From Oscillospiraceae bacterium (lineage in GTDB: Bacteria > Bacillota > Clostridia > Oscillospirales > Oscillospiraceae): 60,481 nucleotides of DNA. The stretch is from assembly GCA_017535865.1 (NCBI GenBank), contig JAFXTM010000063.1, positions 1 to 60,481 on the forward strand, read 5' to 3'. Positions 7,437 to 15,787 of this stretch are shown here, in pieces. The notes below the pieces were generated by a model that was not told the DNA's origin, searched no databases, and worked only from the letters and a program-made list of their open reading frames with translations. The translations under genes were made by a program, and so were the position numbers. Positions within the stretch are counted from its first letter, which is position 1. Each line of letters starts with the position of its first letter.

Positions 7437-8849
7437 TCAGTTTTGTTCGCTGGAATACGGGTCCAGCACCTCGTTGGAGCTCTCGACGATACCGGCCGGT
7501 CGCGCTTCGTCAAAGGTGATCGAAACAACAATCGATTCTCCGGCGCGGAAGAGCACGATATCGACGGAATCTCCAGCGGAAAAAGCACGTACGGCGGCTT
7601 TCAGATCCGTGTAGCTGCTTATCTCGGTGTCGCCGAGCTTTGTGATGATGTCGCCCGCCTGCAGTCCGGCGCGCTCCGCTGCGCTGCCGTTATCGACCGA
7701 GTAAACATAGGCGCCGAGCGGCATATTGTAGTACTCCGCATACATGGCGTTGTACCGCTCGTCCAGACGAACGCCCATATAAGCCTTGCCGGTCACATAG
7801 CCCTTGGTCATCAGATCATCGGCGATGGACGAAGCGTCATTGGAGGGGATCGCAAAGCCAAGGCCCTCCGCATTGGTCGCCCCGGATTTGGCGGTGACGA
7901 TTCCGATCACCTCGCCGTGGCCGTTGTAAACGGGGCCGCCGGAGTTGCCGGGGTTGACGGCCGCGTCGATCTGGAACATATTGATGCCGACGACCGACTC
8001 GTCGGTCACGATCTCACGGTCAAGGCCGCTGACCGTGCCGGTGGACATGGAGTAGGCCAGCTCGCCGAGCGGATTGCCGACCGCGTATACGGTCTCGCCC
8101 ATTGTGATCTCATCGCTGTTGCCGAAAGCAACGGGGCTCAGGCCCGTGGCGTCGATCTTCAAAACCGCAATGTCATTGCCGGACTCAAACCCGACGATAG
8201 CCGCGGTATACTTTGTCCCGTCATAGGTCATAACGGTGATGTCCAAGTTATTGGAATACGCGGTCTCGATAACGTGATAGTTTGTCAGGATGTAGCCGTC
8301 CTCAGAGATAACGAAACCGGAACCGCTCACGGCGGAGGAACTTGACATGCCGAAGAAATTCTGATAGGTCACTTCGGTCGTAATACCGACGACCTGTTCC
8401 TTGGCCATCTCAAAGATCTGTGCGCCGCCCAGGCCGCTGCTGCTCTGCGCAGCGCCGGAATTGCCGAGCTTGATCGAATGAATTTCTTCCCGGAGCGAGG
8501 AGATCTGCGTCTCCATTTCCGTTTTGACGCTCTCCTGGAGGGCGGCGATCTTCAGATCGATGCTTCGCTCCGCAAACAAGGCTCCGAGACAGCCACCAAG
8601 CAATATGCAGGCCAGGCAAAGAGCAAGGGCTTTGGGCCACACACGCTTCTTTTTCTTTTTTCCACGCGGTTCCTTCACAGTCCGTTCGGGCGGTGTATAA
8701 TAGCGGGGCGGTTCGGTGGAGGACCCGGCCGGTTCGAAATGCGCGTCGGAATAGATTTCATTCCGGGTAAAACGGTAGCTTCCTTCTTCGCTCGTTTCAG
8801 CTCCCGTTTTTCTCTCAAGATCAGCCCGTTCGCTTTCAGGCTCTGCCAT
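7437..8849 (-). CDS. htrA: HtrA/DegP-type serine protease with PDZ domain
   Basis: An envelope quality-control protease of family S1C. Of 470 residues, 1-70 form an acidic, disordered cytoplasmic tail ending in a lysine run, 71-93 is the transmembrane anchor, and about 94-127 looks coiled-coil. The trypsin-like domain has His192 (LTNYHVIE), Asp226 (NDIAVLK) and Ser303 (NPGNSGGP). A single PDZ domain occupies about 355-450. The ATG at 8849 is preceded by AAGAGGT; a longer frame upstream lacks a ribosome binding site. The gene is monocistronic. A single C-terminal PDZ is usual for Gram-positive HtrA proteins. Confidence 0.94.
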   Translation of the reverse strand: MAEPESERADLERKTGAETSEEGSYRFTRNEIYSDAHFEPAGSSTEPPRYYTPPERTVKEPRGKKKKKRVWPKALALCLACILLGGCLGALFAERSIDLKIAALQESVKTEMETQISSLREEIHSIKLGNSGAAQSSSGLGGAQIFEMAKEQVVGITTEVTYQNFFGMSSSSAVSGSGFVISEDGYILTNYHVIETAYSNNLDITVMTYDGTKYTAAIVGFESGNDIAVLKIDATGLSPVAFGNSDEITMGETVYAVGNPLGELAYSMSTGTVSGLDREIVTDESVVGINMFQIDAAVNPGNSGGPVYNGHGEVIGIVTAKSGATNAEGLGFAIPSNDASSIADDLMTKGYVTGKAYMGVRLDERYNAMYAEYYNMPLGAYVYSVDNGSAAERAGLQAGDIITKLGDTEISSYTDLKAAVRAFSAGDSVDIVLFRAGESIVVSITFDEARPAGIVESSNEVLDPYSSEQN

Positions 8850-8974
8850 GATATATGACCTCTTTTTCCGGATTCTCTTCCTTTCGGTGAATGTACTATA
8901 CCGAACAATTATGACCCTGTTATGAACAAAGTCCCAAGTTTTTTTTAACATTCCGAAAGAAGACTATGAACGGA

Positions 8975-9001
8975 CAGCCCCTCCGGAAACCGGAGGGGCT
9001 G
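8975..9001 (-). terminator. Hairpin after the ABC permease gene
   Basis: A 12-bp perfect stem, CAGCCCCTCCGG with CCGGAGGGGCTG, and a three-base loop, four bases beyond the permease stop. The T-run after it on the minus strand is poor. Confidence 0.6.
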
Positions 9002-9004
9002 CTT

Positions 9005-10876
9005 TCAACCGACGCCGTAGTAGTCGACTGGATAGCCGCTGTCTATCGAGACCGGTCGTATCCCGGCGTGTTTCTCGATCCAGTCCAGACAGTGCGCCGA
9101 GTCCGTCGCGATCTCAAGATCCACCCACTGCTGCTGGGAAATGCTGCCGCCGGAGCGCTGATACGCTTCGCGATCCTCTGTCAGGCAGAGGAACAGGTCC
9201 GCGTTCGTATAGCACCAGCCGCGGTCATAATCGCAGATGACGCGGCGGGCGATATGCCCCTCCGCGAGATCCGGAAGGACCCCGTTCTCCCAGAAATCCA
9301 GGAACTCCTCGCCCGACAGGGTATACGAAGGAACGCTGATGTAATAGTTTTGGTTTTGATCCCCGAACACGGGACTGAATTGGATGGACGCGCTGACCAC
9401 ATTCTCAGCCTTGAGCGGATAATCGAACGTGCATCGATACTCCAGTGCTTCCCGGAGGTTCAGGATCGCTTCCAGCTTTCTCAGGTCCGAGTCCGGGTCC
9501 GTGACGTCCTCCCCGTCGGCGCGGACACGATAGAATCGGGTCAGGATCTTTCCGTTTTTCAGGATATAGGTGATCTCCGCATTCCGCGCGAGCTCCATTC
9601 CCCCGTCGTTTACGTACAGGTATTCGTTCCCCTGCCGGGGCTGCGCTTCATGCTTCGCCTGGTTTGCGATCATGCTGCTGTGAAACGCCAGAACGTTTTC
9701 TATGCTGTCCGCCTCTTTCAGTTCCACGCCGTTGATCACGACCTGCTCGACCGTCCCGGCAGACGGGACACGTTTTTCGACGCCGAAGAGATCAAACTCG
9801 CAGGCGGTGAAGAGCAGCACGATCACAAGCGCGCAGATGAGAAAGCCTTTTGCGTTCTTCCGAAAGACGCGGAAGCTCTTCTCGATCAGCATCCGGGCTG
9901 CAAAATAGCCCAGGAAGGCGCCGACAAGAAGCAGCGCGAGCAGGACCAGCGCCGCCCCTCTTCCGCTGAGCCGGAGGTCGGCGATCTCATAAACCAGCGC
10001 CGCGAACACGACCGCGCTCCCAAAACACATGCAGTACTGGAAGACCGGCTTCAGCACGCGGATCGCCACCGTGTCCCCGGCCGTCTCCATCCTCCTGCGG
10101 AGGAACAGACGCCAGGCAAACAGCATGAAAACGATCCCGACAAGCGCGTAGACCGCCGTCGCAGGAATACCGGTGAACTCAACATTCGACGGCCATTCCG
10201 TATAGCAGACGCCGAGGCTGCTCAGCATGTAGACGAGCGGACTGAGGAAGACCAGATGAAACCCGTTTCCCGACAGACCATATACGATCTTGCTCAGAAT
10301 ATCTTTTGCGCAGGCCTCGGCTATGATCGCGGTAAAATTCAAAACAAAATAGACGCAGGGAAGAATCAGCAGGCTGCCGGTCAGCATCGCACAGAAGGCC
10401 GCAAAGCCGTACAGGAAAGTCTTGCTGAAAACCAGCACGGCGAAGAAGACGAGCACCGAGCGAGCTTTCATATAACCGCTCAGGCAGAGCAGCGCCGTGA
10501 CGCCGCAGGCCAGCACATCCGCCGCGAGAAGCGAGAGCGCGCCGGTCAGGAGCGAGGTAAAAAACAGGCTGGTTCTCGTTACAGGCAGGCTGTTCATAAG
10601 GCCGCAGGAGCGGGTGTTGTACAGAAAGCTGAACACGGCCATCGCGCTGAGGATACTGATCAGAAACGAAAGACGCACGATCGGCTGGAAGGTGTTCCCG
10701 AGCGTCAGATCCAGAGCCGGGGACAGATCGGTCCCCGGGTCAAAGCTTTGCAGGCGGCTGTACAGGGCAAGCGGGATCAGCAGGAGGATAAGAAGATACC
10801 CGATCCACAAAGGCCAAAAGCGCCTCAATAGATTCTTCGCGATCCCGGAGTTAAAACAGGATGTCTTTGACTTCAT
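9005..10876 (-). CDS. Large ABC transporter membrane protein (YtrC/D-like)
   Basis: 623 residues with about eight hydrophobic helices in the first 360 residues and another near 335-350, then a long extracytoplasmic C-terminal half from about residue 375 to the end with no membrane segment. The layout resembles ABC-2-type permeases with a sensing domain. The substrate is unknown; YtrA-regulated ABC systems usually respond to cell-wall-active agents. The ATG at 10876 follows GGGAGGTG and lies inside the end of the ATPase gene (26-base overlap), so the two are translationally coupled. Confidence 0.8.
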   Translation of the reverse strand: MKSKTSCFNSGIAKNLLRRFWPLWIGYLLILLLIPLALYSRLQSFDPGTDLSPALDLTLGNTFQPIVRLSFLISILSAMAVFSFLYNTRSCGLMNSLPVTRTSLFFTSLLTGALSLLAADVLACGVTALLCLSGYMKARSVLVFFAVLVFSKTFLYGFAAFCAMLTGSLLILPCVYFVLNFTAIIAEACAKDILSKIVYGLSGNGFHLVFLSPLVYMLSSLGVCYTEWPSNVEFTGIPATAVYALVGIVFMLFAWRLFLRRRMETAGDTVAIRVLKPVFQYCMCFGSAVVFAALVYEIADLRLSGRGAALVLLALLLVGAFLGYFAARMLIEKSFRVFRKNAKGFLICALVIVLLFTACEFDLFGVEKRVPSAGTVEQVVINGVELKEADSIENVLAFHSSMIANQAKHEAQPRQGNEYLYVNDGGMELARNAEITYILKNGKILTRFYRVRADGEDVTDPDSDLRKLEAILNLREALEYRCTFDYPLKAENVVSASIQFSPVFGDQNQNYYISVPSYTLSGEEFLDFWENGVLPDLAEGHIARRVICDYDRGWCYTNADLFLCLTEDREAYQRSGGSISQQQWVDLEIATDSAHCLDWIEKHAGIRPVSIDSGYPVDYYGVG

Positions 10877-11744
10877 GGTCGACACCTCCCAGCTCATAGA
10901 TAAAGATCTCTTCCAGGCTCAGCGGAACCACATCCAGAAACAGCGGATTCGTGGCAGCGAGCCGCTTGTTTAGCTCCTCCGCGCTGCCTCGCAGGATCAA
11001 CTGCAGTACGCGTCCGGAATCGCTGCGATGCAGCAGTTCCAAGCCTTCGGGTAACTCGCGCTCTTCCGGATAGGCAAGCTGTATCTTCACGATGTTGTCC
11101 TGCAGCTCACTCAGACTGCGCTCAAGAAGAAGCTTTCCTTTATGCAGGATCCCGACATGGTCGCAGACGTCCTCGAGCTCACGCAGATTGTGCGAGGAGA
11201 CCAGCACGGTCGTTCCCCTTTCCGCTACGTCCTGCAGAAGCAGGCTCCAAATCTGGCGGCGCATCACCGGGTCCAGACCGTCAACCGGCTCGTCGAGCAG
11301 TACCACGTCCGGGCAGATCGACATGAGCAGCCAGAAAGCCGCCTGTTTCTGCTGCCCTTTGCTGAGCTTGCGCATCAAGCGTTTGGGATCCAGATCAAAG
11401 GCGGGTGCGAGCCTCGCAAAGCGCTCTTCCGAAAAAGAGAGATACAGATCGCGATAAAACTTCATCATGTCCTGTACCGTCGCCTGATTGAAAAAGAATA
11501 TTTCATCCGGAATGTACGCCACACGGGTCTTGACTGTCGGATCGTCGTACACCGGCCGCCCGTCGATCAGCACCTCGCCCCGATCCTGCCGGTAGATCCC
11601 TGCCAGATGCCGGATCAGCGTTGACTTGCCTGCGCCGTTGGGCCCGACAAGGCCGTAGACCGCGCCTTTCTTCACATGCAGATCCAGCCCGTCCAGCACG
11701 GGGAAATCATCAAAGCTCTTGAAAAGTCCCTTCACTTCAATCAT
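10851..11744 (-). CDS. ABC transporter ATPase
   Basis: 297 residues starting MIEVKGLFKSFDDFPVLDG. Walker A is GPNGAGKST, the signature motif LSKGQQKQ, Walker B VVLLDEP followed by VDGLDPV, and the H-loop lies in VSSHNLRELEDV. It resembles the YtrB/BcrA class of export ATPases and powers the large permease encoded next. The ATG at 11744 is preceded by CGAGGAGG and overlaps the regulator gene by eight bases. Confidence 0.93.
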   Translation of the reverse strand: MIEVKGLFKSFDDFPVLDGLDLHVKKGAVYGLVGPNGAGKSTLIRHLAGIYRQDRGEVLIDGRPVYDDPTVKTRVAYIPDEIFFFNQATVQDMMKFYRDLYLSFSEERFARLAPAFDLDPKRLMRKLSKGQQKQAAFWLLMSICPDVVLLDEPVDGLDPVMRRQIWSLLLQDVAERGTTVLVSSHNLRELEDVCDHVGILHKGKLLLERSLSELQDNIVKIQLAYPEERELPEGLELLHRSDSGRVLQLILRGSAEELNKRLAATNPLFLDVVPLSLEEIFIYELGGVDHEVKDILF

Positions 11745-12102
11745 GGCTCTCGCCTCCTCGTAAGGTCTGTAACATCTCATCTTCGCTCGTTCCCAGCACG
11801 CGCAGTTCCCTGCCGATTTCCCAAAGCTTTTCCAGAAGCTCCGCTTTCCTCGCCGCGGCCGGGCTGCTGCGTTCCATGACGAAGCTCCCCCGTCCAGGCA
11901 CCGAACAGATATAGCCCTCAGCCTCCAGCTCCCGGTAAGCGCGCTGGATCGTGTTGGGATTGATGGCAAGCGAGGCGGCAAGCTCACGCACAGAGGGCAT
12001 CTTCTCGTCAACAGCCAGCGCGCCGGTCAGGATCAGCTGACGAAAGCCCTCTTTCACCTGTTCGTAGATTGGCCTGCTGTCACGGTAGTTCAAAGAGATC
12101 AA
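11737..12102 (-). CDS. GntR-family repressor, YtrA subfamily
   Basis: 121 residues: an N-terminal winged helix (PIYEQVKEGFRQLILTGAL, then MPSVRELAASLAINPNTIQRAY and GYICSVPGRGSFV) with only a short helical tail of about 45 residues, which defines the YtrA subfamily. It should bind the inverted repeat just upstream of its own start and repress the whole regulator-ATPase-permease operon. The inducing ligand is unknown. Confidence 0.93.
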   Translation of the reverse strand: MISLNYRDSRPIYEQVKEGFRQLILTGALAVDEKMPSVRELAASLAINPNTIQRAYRELEAEGYICSVPGRGSFVMERSSPAAARKAELLEKLWEIGRELRVLGTSEDEMLQTLRGGESHD

Positions 12103-12119
12103 TCCGTATCACGCCCTTT

Positions 12120-12144
12120 ACTGTATTATTTGTCTTAGTACAGT
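12120..12144. promoter_or_regulatory. YtrA-type operator
   Basis: A perfect inverted repeat, ACTGTA (12120-12125) and TACAGT (12139-12144), with a 13-base spacer, just downstream of the -10 box of the GntR operon. It covers the likely start of transcription, as expected for an autorepressor site. Confidence 0.75.
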
Positions 12145-12145
12145 T

Positions 12146-12174
12146 AAGATAGCATAAAAACGCCCCGTTGTCAA
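12146..12174 (-). promoter_or_regulatory. Promoter of the GntR-ABC operon
   Basis: On the minus strand: consensus TTGACA (12169-12174), 17-base spacer, TATCTT (12146-12151). The -35 box lies in the loop and loop-closing bases of the glyA terminator. Confidence 0.8.
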
Positions 12175-12187
12175 CGGGGCGTTTTTT
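12156..12187 (-). terminator. glyA terminator
   Basis: An 11-bp stem, AACGCCCCGTT with AACGGGGCGTT, a three-base loop (GAC on the minus strand) and a T-run. The plus strand also has a T-run, so it may work both ways. Confidence 0.88.
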
Positions 12188-12203
12188 AATCTTTTCTTAA
12201 GCC

Positions 12204-13445
12204 TCAGAGCTCCGGGTACAGAGGAAAGCGCTCGCAGAGGGCAATGACCTGTTCTTTCACCTGCGGGACGGCAGCTTCGCCCTCCTCCATCAGCCGGGAG
12301 ATCATGGCGCCGATCTGGCGCATCTCTTCCTCCTTCATGCCGCGGGTCGTGACCGCGGGGGAACCGAAGCGCATGCCGCTCGTGAGCTTGACCGGCTGGG
12401 TGTCGAAGGGGATGGCGTTCTTGTTGGCGGTGATGTTGGCCGCATCCAGCAGCTCCTGCACCTCGTTGCCGGTTTTGCCGCGGCTCATCACGTCCGCCAG
12501 CATAAGGTGGTTGTCGGTACCGCCTGAGACGAGACGCACACCGTTTTCCTGCAGGGTCTGCGCGAGCACGGCGGCGTTTTTCACGACCTGGGTCTGATAC
12601 TCCTTGAATGCCGGCTGCATGGCTTCGCCGAAACAGACAGCCTTGCCCGCAATGGTGTGCATCAGCGGACCGCCCTGACTGCCGGGGAAAACGGCGCTGT
12701 TGATCTTTTTGCGCAGCTCCTCCTTGCAGAGGATCAATGCGCCGCGGGGACCGCGCAGGGTCTTGTGCGTCGTAGTCGTCACGACATCCGCATAGGGCAC
12801 GGGGCTCGGGTGTACGCCCGCGGCTACCAGGCCCGCAACATGGGCCATATCGACCATCAGATACGCGCCGGTCAGGTCGGCGATCTCACGCATCTTTTTG
12901 AAGTCGATGAAACGGGGATAGGCGCTCGCACCGGCGATGATGATCTTCGGTTCTACCTCCTCCGCCTTTTGGAGCAGAGCCTCGTAATCGATGGTCTCCG
13001 TCTCGGGGCTGACCCCGTAGAATGTGGCGTTGAAATACTTTCCGGAGATCGACGCCTTCGAGCCGTGGGTCAGATGCCCGCCGTGGCTGAGATCCATGCC
13101 GAGGATCGTGTCGCCCGGCTTGAGAAGCGCGAGATAAACCGCGACATTGGCCTGTGAGCCGGAATGCGGCTGCACATTGGCATGCTCGGCACCGAAGAGG
13201 GTCTTGGCACGCTCGATGGCAAGCGTCTCGATCTCGTCCACATATTCGCAGCCGCCGTAATATCGCGCACCGGGATAACCCTCCGCATACTTGTTGGTCA
13301 GATGGCTGCCCATAGCCTGCAAGACGGCCTCGCTTACAAAGTTTTCCGAAGCGATCAACTCGATGTGGTCACGCTGACGCTGCAACTCGCGCATCATGCT
13401 TTCGTAGACCTGCGGGTCCTGCTGACGGATCTTATCGTAGCTCAT
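12204..13445 (-). CDS. glyA: Serine hydroxymethyltransferase
   Basis: A PLP enzyme that interconverts serine and glycine while charging tetrahydrofolate with a one-carbon unit, in the cytoplasm. The 413 residues match the normal length. Visible motifs are [12 protein letters not shown] near the start, [17 protein letters not shown], the loop [10 protein letters not shown], and [15 protein letters not shown] with the Schiff-base lysine. The ATG at 13445 follows AAGGGGA; an upstream in-frame extension is unlike other GlyA proteins. It has its own promoter and terminator. No glycine riboswitch is seen in front. Confidence 0.97.
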   Translation of the reverse strand: MSYDKIRQQDPQVYESMMRELQRQRDHIELIASENFVSEAVLQAMGSHLTNKYAEGYPGARYYGGCEYVDEIETLAIERAKTLFGAEHANVQPHSGSQANVAVYLALLKPGDTILGMDLSHGGHLTHGSKASISGKYFNATFYGVSPETETIDYEALLQKAEEVEPKIIIAGASAYPRFIDFKKMREIADLTGAYLMVDMAHVAGLVAAGVHPSPVPYADVVTTTTHKTLRGPRGALILCKEELRKKINSAVFPGSQGGPLMHTIAGKAVCFGEAMQPAFKEYQTQVVKNAAVLAQTLQENGVRLVSGGTDNHLMLADVMSRGKTGNEVQELLDAANITANKNAIPFDTQPVKLTSGMRFGSPAVTTRGMKEEEMRQIGAMISRLMEEGEAAVPQVKEQVIALCERFPLYPEL

Positions 13446-13485
13446 ATTCAATCCCCTTGCTCCAGAATTCGACATGTTCCCGGAT

Positions 13486-13514
13486 ATTATAACGCATGCC
13501 CGGACTTCTGACAA
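13486..13514 (-). promoter_or_regulatory. glyA promoter
   Basis: On the minus strand: TTGTCA (13509-13514), 17-base spacer, perfect TATAAT (13486-13491). Confidence 0.82.
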
Positions 13515-13546
13515 GCGCACAGAATTCACGAAGTTTCATACAACAC

Positions 13547-13575
13547 TTGCTACTTTTATTCCTAAATGCTACAAT
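13547..13575 (+). promoter_or_regulatory. Promoter of the anchored endonuclease/phosphatase gene
   Basis: TTGCTA (13547-13552), 17-base spacer, TACAAT (13570-13575). It is back-to-back with the glyA promoter, only 32 bases apart. Confidence 0.65.
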
Positions 13576-13606
13576 ATATACAATCAAAAGACCGGGAGGC
13601 ATCCGA

Positions 13607-14659
13607 ATGAAAAAAATTTTTCGTTTTCTCCTCACGCTGTTGCTCATCGCGGTTATCGTCGTTGGGGCCCTGCTCGGATGGCTGAGCGCGACAGAGTATC
13701 GGCCTGAGCCCGTTGAATCGCTCGCGGTCAGATCCATCTCTTCCGACAGTGTCGTCCTTCCCTCCGAGGGTCTCCGCATACTCAGCTGGAACATCGGATA
13801 TGCCGGGCTTGGCGCGGAATGCGACTTCTTTATGGACGGCGGTACGATGTCCCGGCCGGACAGCGTGGCGACCGTGAACCGCTACCTCGACGGCATCCGG
13901 GAAACCATCTCCGCCGCGGATCCCATGCTGGTCATGCTGCAGGAAGTCGATACCGATTCCGGCCGGACTTACCGGATCGACGAGACGACGTCTCTTTTGA
14001 AGAACAGCGCCGCCTATGCTCTCAATTACTCCTGTCCCTTTGTGCCCGTGCCAGTCCCGCCGATCGGCCGTGTCCACAGCGGGCTCTTTACCACGACCGA
14101 TTACACGATCGACAGCGCGGAGCGCATCTCCCTGCCTTGTCCTTTCTCCTGGCCGCTGCGCATCGCGAACCTCAAGCGCTGCCTGCTGGTGAGCTATCTC
14201 CCTCTGGAGCGCTCCGACAAACAGCTCGTGCTGGTCAATCTGCATCTCGAAGCCTATGACGACGGCGAGGGCAAGATCGCGCAGACGAATCAGCTGTGCG
14301 AATTCATCCAGAGCGAGTATGAAAAAGGCAACTACGTCATCGCGGGCGGGGATTTCAACCAGACCTTTCCCGGCAGTCTTGACGCGTATCCCATCCTGAC
14401 CCCCGATTTCTGGACGCCGGGCGTGCTGGAAGCGGATCTGCTGCCGGAAGGCTGGCAGCTCGCCTACGACACGGCGCTCCCCTCCTGTCGCCTGCTGAAC
14501 CAGCCCTATGATCCCGCCGATGCCGAACACACACAGTACTATGTGATCGACGGCTTCATCCTCTCACCCAACGTGGAACTGACGAGCGTCAAGACGCTCG
14601 ACTGCGGCTTTGCGAACTCCGATCACAACCCGGTCGAGCTGCTGGTCGATCTGAAATAA
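13607..14659 (+). CDS. Membrane-anchored endonuclease/exonuclease/phosphatase-family protein
   Basis: 350 residues. A transmembrane anchor at about 7-26 is followed by a complete EEP domain: ILSWNIGY (metal asparagine), LQEVDTDS (metal glutamate), IAGGDFNQT (Asp/Asn pair) and the terminal NSDHNPVELL with the catalytic histidine. The family includes nucleases, sphingomyelinases and inositol phosphatases; the membrane tether and outside location favour a phospholipid, nucleotide or nucleic acid substrate, which I cannot decide. The ATG at 13607 follows GGGAGG. Single-gene unit with a strong terminator. Confidence 0.87.
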   Translation: MKKIFRFLLTLLLIAVIVVGALLGWLSATEYRPEPVESLAVRSISSDSVVLPSEGLRILSWNIGYAGLGAECDFFMDGGTMSRPDSVATVNRYLDGIRETISAADPMLVMLQEVDTDSGRTYRIDETTSLLKNSAAYALNYSCPFVPVPVPPIGRVHSGLFTTTDYTIDSAERISLPCPFSWPLRIANLKRCLLVSYLPLERSDKQLVLVNLHLEAYDDGEGKIAQTNQLCEFIQSEYEKGNYVIAGGDFNQTFPGSLDAYPILTPDFWTPGVLEADLLPEGWQLAYDTALPSCRLLNQPYDPADAEHTQYYVIDGFILSPNVELTSVKTLDCGFANSDHNPVELLVDLK

Positions 14660-14670
14660 GCCGGATAACA

Positions 14671-14706
14671 GATAAAGCCTGTCACGTTTTCGTGACAGGC
14701 TTTATC
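14671..14706. terminator. Bidirectional terminator with the MacB-core gene stop inside
   Basis: A 16-bp perfect stem, GATAAAGCCTGTCACG with CGTGACAGGCTTTATC, and loop TTTT. It separates convergent genes; the TAA of the minus-strand gene (14702-14704) lies in the right arm. Confidence 0.85.
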
Positions 14707-15787
14707 TTCTTTCATGCCGTCCGTGCCTTTTCTCCCAGGCGCGGCGCTCCCGCACGCGCACGGCTTCACCGATGCGCTCCGACATATCCGGAATGATCTC
14801 GTCCACGAGCGTATCTCTCGCCCGGCGCAGAAGACGCAGCGCATTGCGCATCAGATGAATGAACGGGAACACGGCGAACAGGAAGCCCAGCAGCAAATAG
14901 AGGGCACCGTGGTCCTCCGCGCTACGGCAGGCGTTCTCCCAATAGGGATAGATGATGCCGCGGGTCTGCATCGAGCGCGTACCGAAGGCAAGCAGGATCT
15001 TTGCCAGTCGGGAGAAAGAAAAGCGATCCGTGTTCTGCAGGATCTCTCCGTTTCCGATTGGGAATTTCTGTTTAGCAAGCTGGACGGCGAAGCCCCTGAC
15101 CGGTTCGCCCATGACGAGTTCATAGGAGGTGATCCCCGCCTTATCGTTCAACTGGCTGTATGCCTCATAGGACATGAACAATCCCATGCCGTCCGTGTAG
15201 GCGAGACGGCTGAAGCGGTCCTGCTCCCGCTGGATCACACCGGCCACCACAAACGGGACGCCCTCGATCTTCAGCTCCATTCCGGTCAGCTCGGTTCCGC
15301 CAAAGAGGAGCCAGGCAAGATCCTCGTCGAGCAGGACGCGGTCTTTCATGTAGTCCGACTCCGCGATATAGTTCCCGTTGAGCAGGCGGAGCGGATGGAA
15401 CTGAAAGAAATCGCCGCCCACCGCGATCACGCGCGCTTCACCGCTCCCCAACGCGGTCGAGACGCGCAGCTTGCCGACAGCGCTCCAGGCATCCACCTGA
15501 AGCTGACCGCTGTACTCTACGTCGACAGACGCGGCATGCAGCGCTTTCTGGACTTCTTCCCGGAAAGCATAGATCTTGTCAGGCTGCAGCGCCTCATCGA
15601 CCGGGAGAAAGCAGGAAACCTGGCTGAAGCGCAGGTCGCTCTCCCCCTGCCAGCGCTGCGCCGCCTGCTGGGAACTCAAGGGCAGGCCGATCCGATATGC
15701 CAGCAGGAAAAAGGTGATCGACAGCAGCGCCAGAAAGCCCGCCAGGAGCCATAAGGCCCGCCTTCTTTTTCTTTTTCTCTTTCTCAT
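14702..15787 (-). CDS. MacB-type periplasmic-core membrane protein without FtsX helices
   Basis: 361 residues. A very basic start (RKRKRKRRR), a transmembrane helix at about 11-31, an extracytoplasmic domain of about 255 residues, a second helix at about 292-312 (LYLLLGFLFAVFPF), and a basic helical cytoplasmic tail. The extracytoplasmic part follows the MacB core pattern: VIAVGGDFFQFHPLRLLNGN, DRVLLDEDLAWLLFGG, GVPFVVAGVIQ. In MacB or FtsX proteins three helices follow this core; here there is one. It starts at the base after the HlyD-like gene stop, so the two are surely co-translated. It probably works as a partner for that adaptor. Its own transport ability is doubtful. Confidence 0.72.
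   Translation of the reverse strand: MRKRKRKRRRALWLLAGFLALLSITFFLLAYRIGLPLSSQQAAQRWQGESDLRFSQVSCFLPVDEALQPDKIYAFREEVQKALHAASVDVEYSGQLQVDAWSAVGKLRVSTALGSGEARVIAVGGDFFQFHPLRLLNGNYIAESDYMKDRVLLDEDLAWLLFGGTELTGMELKIEGVPFVVAGVIQREQDRFSRLAYTDGMGLFMSYEAYSQLNDKAGITSYELVMGEPVRGFAVQLAKQKFPIGNGEILQNTDRFSFSRLAKILLAFGTRSMQTRGIIYPYWENACRSAEDHGALYLLLGFLFAVFPFIHLMRNALRLLRRARDTLVDEIIPDMSERIGEAVRVRERRAWEKRHGRHERR

Noticed and set aside
8966-10831. A 621-residue open frame on the plus strand opposite the ABC permease gene
   Set aside because: The minus-strand frame has a ribosome binding site, membrane helices and operon overlap. The plus-strand frame is a run of Arg, Gln, His and Asp, typical of GC-rich antisense shadows.
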